From positions 46,591 through 110,590 of the forward strand of contig JAGRCP010000048.1 in assembly GCA_020433455.1 (NCBI GenBank): DNA of 64,000 nucleotides, written 5' to 3'. The DNA is from Caldilineaceae bacterium (lineage in GTDB: Bacteria; Chloroflexota; Anaerolineae; Caldilineales; Caldilineaceae). The notes under the pieces are model-generated. The model saw nothing but the letters and a program-made list of their open reading frames with translations. It was not told the DNA's origin and searched no databases. The position numbers and the translations under genes were made by a program. Below, piece by piece: positions 61,474-64,000 of this stretch; position 1 is the first letter of the stretch; every line of letters begins with the position of its first letter.

Positions 61474-62933
61474 AAGTCAGCCCGCATGATTTCCGAGACC
61501 GCGTGTCGGGCGACTTTCCCCGATGCCGTTTGGGGCAGGGCATCCGTAAAGCGGATGATGCGCGGTCGTTTGTAACTTGCCAGTCGGTCCTTGATATAGC
61601 CCAGCAGCTCATCGCCCGTGACCTGGGCGTCGGGATGCAATTCCACCAGGGCCGCTACTTGCTCTCCCCATTCGGCATGGGGCAGGCCCACGACGCAACT
61701 CCGGGCCACCGCGGGATGGCCGGCCAGCGCGTTTTCCACTTCTGCCGGGTAGATGTTCTCGCCACCGGAGATGATCAGATCGCTGCGGCGCTGGACCGGC
61801 CATAGATCGCCTTCTGCGTCCAGATAGCCCATGTCGCCCGTGCGCAGTTCCCCGTCGGGCAGGACTCGTCGGGTGGCAGCCGGGTCATCCAGATAGCCCT
61901 GCATGACGGTGGGGCCGCGCACCGCGATCTCGCCGATTTCACCTGCCTCAAGCTCCTCGCCGCTCTCATTCAGAATGCGTATAGCCAGAGGAAAGAGCGG
62001 CTTGCCGGCCGTGCCGGGTTTGATTTGAGCCAGAGCGGGGGGAGCCGTCGCAATTTGGGAGCAGGCTTCGGTCATGCCGTAGGTTGTGGCCACGGACAAG
62101 GCCTGACGTCGGGCCTCGGCCATGAGTTCGGGCGCGGCGGCAGCGCCGCCCAGCAGGACCGTGCGCAGGGTTTGGGGCCAGGGCGCCGTGCGCGTTGCCA
62201 GCAGGCGCTGGAGCATAGTGGGGACGACGGACGTGCCGGTGACGGCCTGGCTGTCGATGGCGTGATGAAATGCATCTACGTCGAAGCGCGGGTGCAGGAT
62301 CGCGGCCGTGCCGGTCAGGCAGGCGCGGAAGAGGACGGCCAGACCGCCCACATGGTAGAGGGGCAGGCAACTGAGCCAGCGATCCTCCGGCTCTGCGCCC
62401 AGACGTTCGGCTGACGCCATCGCGCTCCAAAAATGGTTGGCGAAGCTGATTTGCGCGCCCTTGGGCTCGCCTGATGTGCCGGACGTGAAGAGGATGGCCT
62501 GGGTTGCATCCAGACTCCAGGGGCAAGGCGGCTGCCAAACGGGCGCGCCCGCGGGCAGTTCGTCCGTCCGGCGGATGACGAGATCCGGCAGGCTAAGGGC
62601 AGAGCCGATTGACGCAAAGTCTTCATCAACCAGCAAAAGGCGCGGGCGCGTACGGCCGAGTTGGCGCGCGATTTCCGCATGTGTAAGGCGGGCGTTCAGG
62701 GGCGCAAGGGTCGCCTGGAGGCGCGCCGCGGCATGGACCAGCGTCGCGTAGAAGAGGCCGGGGGTAAGCAGTGCGGCTACCCGGTCGCCCGGACTGACGC
62801 CGGCCGCGGCCAGCCTGCCGCAAAGCTCAGCGACGCGCCGGTTGAGGGTCTGGTAGGATATGCTCTCTGTTTGGGTGAAGAGGGCTGCCCGACCCGGTGT
62901 GATTTGGGCGCGCTCCGCCAGCCAATCCTGCAT
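61470..62933 (-). CDS. menE: MenE-type o-succinylbenzoate-CoA ligase
   Basis: A 487-residue AMP-forming ligase. Motif A3 is AILFTSGTSGEPKGAQ; TYGMTEACSQIA, GELRTGDMGYLDAEGDLW and GGENIYPAEVENALAGHPAV follow; the catalytic Lys is in LPQTASGKVARH. It activates o-succinylbenzoate to its CoA ester in menaquinone synthesis. The length fits MenE (about 450-490). Coupling with menH and menI makes this assignment more likely than a fatty acyl or aryl-CoA ligase. It is the first gene of the block. Confidence 0.9.
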   Translation of the reverse strand: MQDWLAERAQITPGRAALFTQTESISYQTLNRRVAELCGRLAAAGVSPGDRVAALLTPGLFYATLVHAAARLQATLAPLNARLTHAEIARQLGRTRPRLLLVDEDFASIGSALSLPDLVIRRTDELPAGAPVWQPPCPWSLDATQAILFTSGTSGEPKGAQISFANHFWSAMASAERLGAEPEDRWLSCLPLYHVGGLAVLFRACLTGTAAILHPRFDVDAFHHAIDSQAVTGTSVVPTMLQRLLATRTAPWPQTLRTVLLGGAAAAPELMAEARRQALSVATTYGMTEACSQIATAPPALAQIKPGTAGKPLFPLAIRILNESGEELEAGEIGEIAVRGPTVMQGYLDDPAATRRVLPDGELRTGDMGYLDAEGDLWPVQRRSDLIISGGENIYPAEVENALAGHPAVARSCVVGLPHAEWGEQVAALVELHPDAQVTGDELLGYIKDRLASYKRPRIIRFTDALPQTASGKVARHAVSEIMRADL

Positions 62934-63011
62934 TATCTGCTCACTTCCGCATAAGCTCGGTAATTGTCCGTTTTCAAGTTAGCGGCTTGCTGTTGCGGCC
63001 GTCCCCGGGAG

Positions 63012-63031
63012 CGCCGGACTTCAGTCCGGCG
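63012..63031. repeat. REP-like CGCCGGAC-TTCA-GTCCGGCG hairpin
   Basis: An 8-bp perfect stem with a TTCA loop lies between menE and the EamA-type gene, 40 bases past the latter's stop. It has the form of the short GC-rich palindromes that are spread between genes in many GC-rich genomes; only one clear copy was seen here. Confidence 0.6.
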
Positions 63032-63071
63032 GCGATAGCCCGTAATCGCTGTCTGATTGGCGGACAGTTGC

Positions 63072-63896
63072 TTATCGCCGTCGGGCGGCCAGAAGCGCCC
63101 GCCCCGTTACCGCCGTCAGCACCAACGCTCCGCCCAGTAACGCCTGGCGCGAGGGCCGCTCGTCGATCGCCAGGAAGACCCAGATGGGGTTGAGGATTGG
63201 TTCCAGGGCCTGGATAAGGATGGCTTCTACGGCTTCCAGGCGACGAATGGCCAGGGAGTAGAGAATAAAGGGAATCCCTAATTGAACCACGCCCAGGAAG
63301 AGAATGATAAGCCAATCATTCATGGTCGGCGTGCTGCGCAGGAGCGAAGGCGCGCCCAGCAGCGCGGCAAAGATGCTGCCTACGAGGACGGTCTCCAGCG
63401 GCGAGCCGTCCTTCTGCTTGCGCATGAAGAGCACCAGCCACGCCAGGGATGCGCCGCTGAGAATAGCGTATACGTTGCCCAGCAACCCGCTTTGAGTGAG
63501 GTCGCCGGCAAAGAAGAAGGCCATCCCCGCGCCGATGACAAGCATGGCCGCCCAGTCCAATCGGCGTACCCGCTCGCCCAGAAACCAAAAGCCGAAGACG
63601 GCCACGTAGATGGGCGCGGTGTATTGCAAGAGAATGGCATTGGCGGCTGACGTCAATTGGGTGGCGGCAACGAAAAAGACCTGGGCCCCCACAAAAGCCA
63701 GCCCGCCGCCCACCTGTGCAATGGAGCGCGCAAAGTGCGGTCTACCCAGATATGCCCAGAAGACGGCGCCTGCCACTATGCTGCGCCCGGCCGTCAGCGC
63801 CAGGGCGTCCAACGTGGTGAGCTTGACCAGTACTCCGCTAGTGCTAAAGCCGATGACGGCAATGAGGAGGTAGAAAACGGCGCGACGCTTGGTCAT
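63072..63896 (-). CDS. EamA/DMT-family transporter
   Basis: A 274-residue membrane protein of ten helices made of two EamA repeats (about 5-135 and 145-270). FSTSGVLVKLTTLDALALTA and TAANAILLQYTAPIYVAVFG-like segments mark the first repeat; EAILIQALEPILNPIWVFLA marks the second. It probably exports a metabolite such as an amino acid or drug. It stands upstream of menE on the same strand with 138 bases between, and may not be part of the men block. Confidence 0.88.
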   Translation of the reverse strand: MTKRRAVFYLLIAVIGFSTSGVLVKLTTLDALALTAGRSIVAGAVFWAYLGRPHFARSIAQVGGGLAFVGAQVFFVAATQLTSAANAILLQYTAPIYVAVFGFWFLGERVRRLDWAAMLVIGAGMAFFFAGDLTQSGLLGNVYAILSGASLAWLVLFMRKQKDGSPLETVLVGSIFAALLGAPSLLRSTPTMNDWLIILFLGVVQLGIPFILYSLAIRRLEAVEAILIQALEPILNPIWVFLAIDERPSRQALLGGALVLTAVTGRALLAARRR

Positions 63897-64000
63897 TGGG
63901 CCTGCAAGTGATGGGGAGTTGAGCTTTTATGGAAATCATAAACGCGGTTGCTGTCGGTCATATCCCATAGATTTTAGGCTCTATGGGAATTCAGGGGGTT

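Overview
The window reads as an ordinary chromosomal stretch of a GC-rich, free-living bacterium, most likely a Chloroflexota (Anaerolineae/Caldilineae-like) organism. This is an inference from several traits seen together: RNase J, a classical menaquinone pathway (menF, menD, menE, menH, menI), many lipoproteins and secreted proteins with Thr/Ala/Pro-rich low-complexity segments, no lipid A or outer-membrane genes, a ribose-type sugar ABC system with DhaK/DhaL kinases, and intergenic spaces filled with imperfect inverted repeats built from a few recurring words. No rRNA, tRNA, CRISPR array, prophage or intact transposase was seen. Most genes lie on the minus strand.

Layout. 0-4 kb: a metzincin protease, a TlpA-like redoxin lipoprotein and a gene cut by the window edge, then rnj. 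4.3-6.2 kb: a membrane-anchored HTH-TPR protein. 6.2-11.8 kb: a minus-strand run tetR-menF-LURP-menD-azlC-azlD. 12-19.6 kb: a seven-gene polyol/ketose uptake and catabolism operon (dhaK, dhaL, binding protein, ATPase, two permeases, dehydrogenase). 19.8-24.4 kb: PPK2 coupled to a 1220-residue fusion of two peptide-type ABC permeases with a degenerate M28 peptidase ectodomain. 25-27 kb: Lrp regulator and tyrosine phenol-lyase. 27-33.8 kb: CBM48 protein, MscS channel, a lipoprotein holding two solute-binding domains, a flavin amine oxidase and SixA. 33.9-40 kb: SH3 surface protein, SPOUT methyltransferase, PQQ-type dehydrogenase with PA14, PyrK-like subunit, PopT/DUF368. 40-42 kb: a decaying area with a lipoprotein and a serpin pseudogene. 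42-46 kb: thioesterase and a glycan cluster (GT4, GtrA, O-antigen ligase family). 46-51.5 kb: a MITE-like insertion, a tandem FKBP lipoprotein, an FtsX-type permease and a cyclase-family hydrolase. 51.5-57.2 kb: hisC, DinB-like protein, rpmG, mtnP, rfbC-like, hisG, hisZ. 57.5-64 kb: SRAP protein, GNAT, PAC2, then menI, menH, menE and an EamA transporter.

How the genes work together. Five menaquinone steps sit in two separate minus-strand blocks about 49 kb apart; menC, menB and menA are not in the window. hisZ-hisG-rfbC overlap by ATGA junctions, and hisC lies nearby. The dhaK operon has a readable promoter with an operator-like palindrome, and a terminator-like hairpin after the binding-protein gene that could set the usual excess of binding protein over permease.

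The most unusual items are the permease-permease-pseudopeptidase fusion, which has lost most of the M28 zinc ligands; a 188-bp element with 17-bp terminal inverted repeats and an 8-bp target duplication that interrupts a small reading frame; the double solute-binding lipoprotein with no transporter nearby; and the dense inverted-repeat content between genes.
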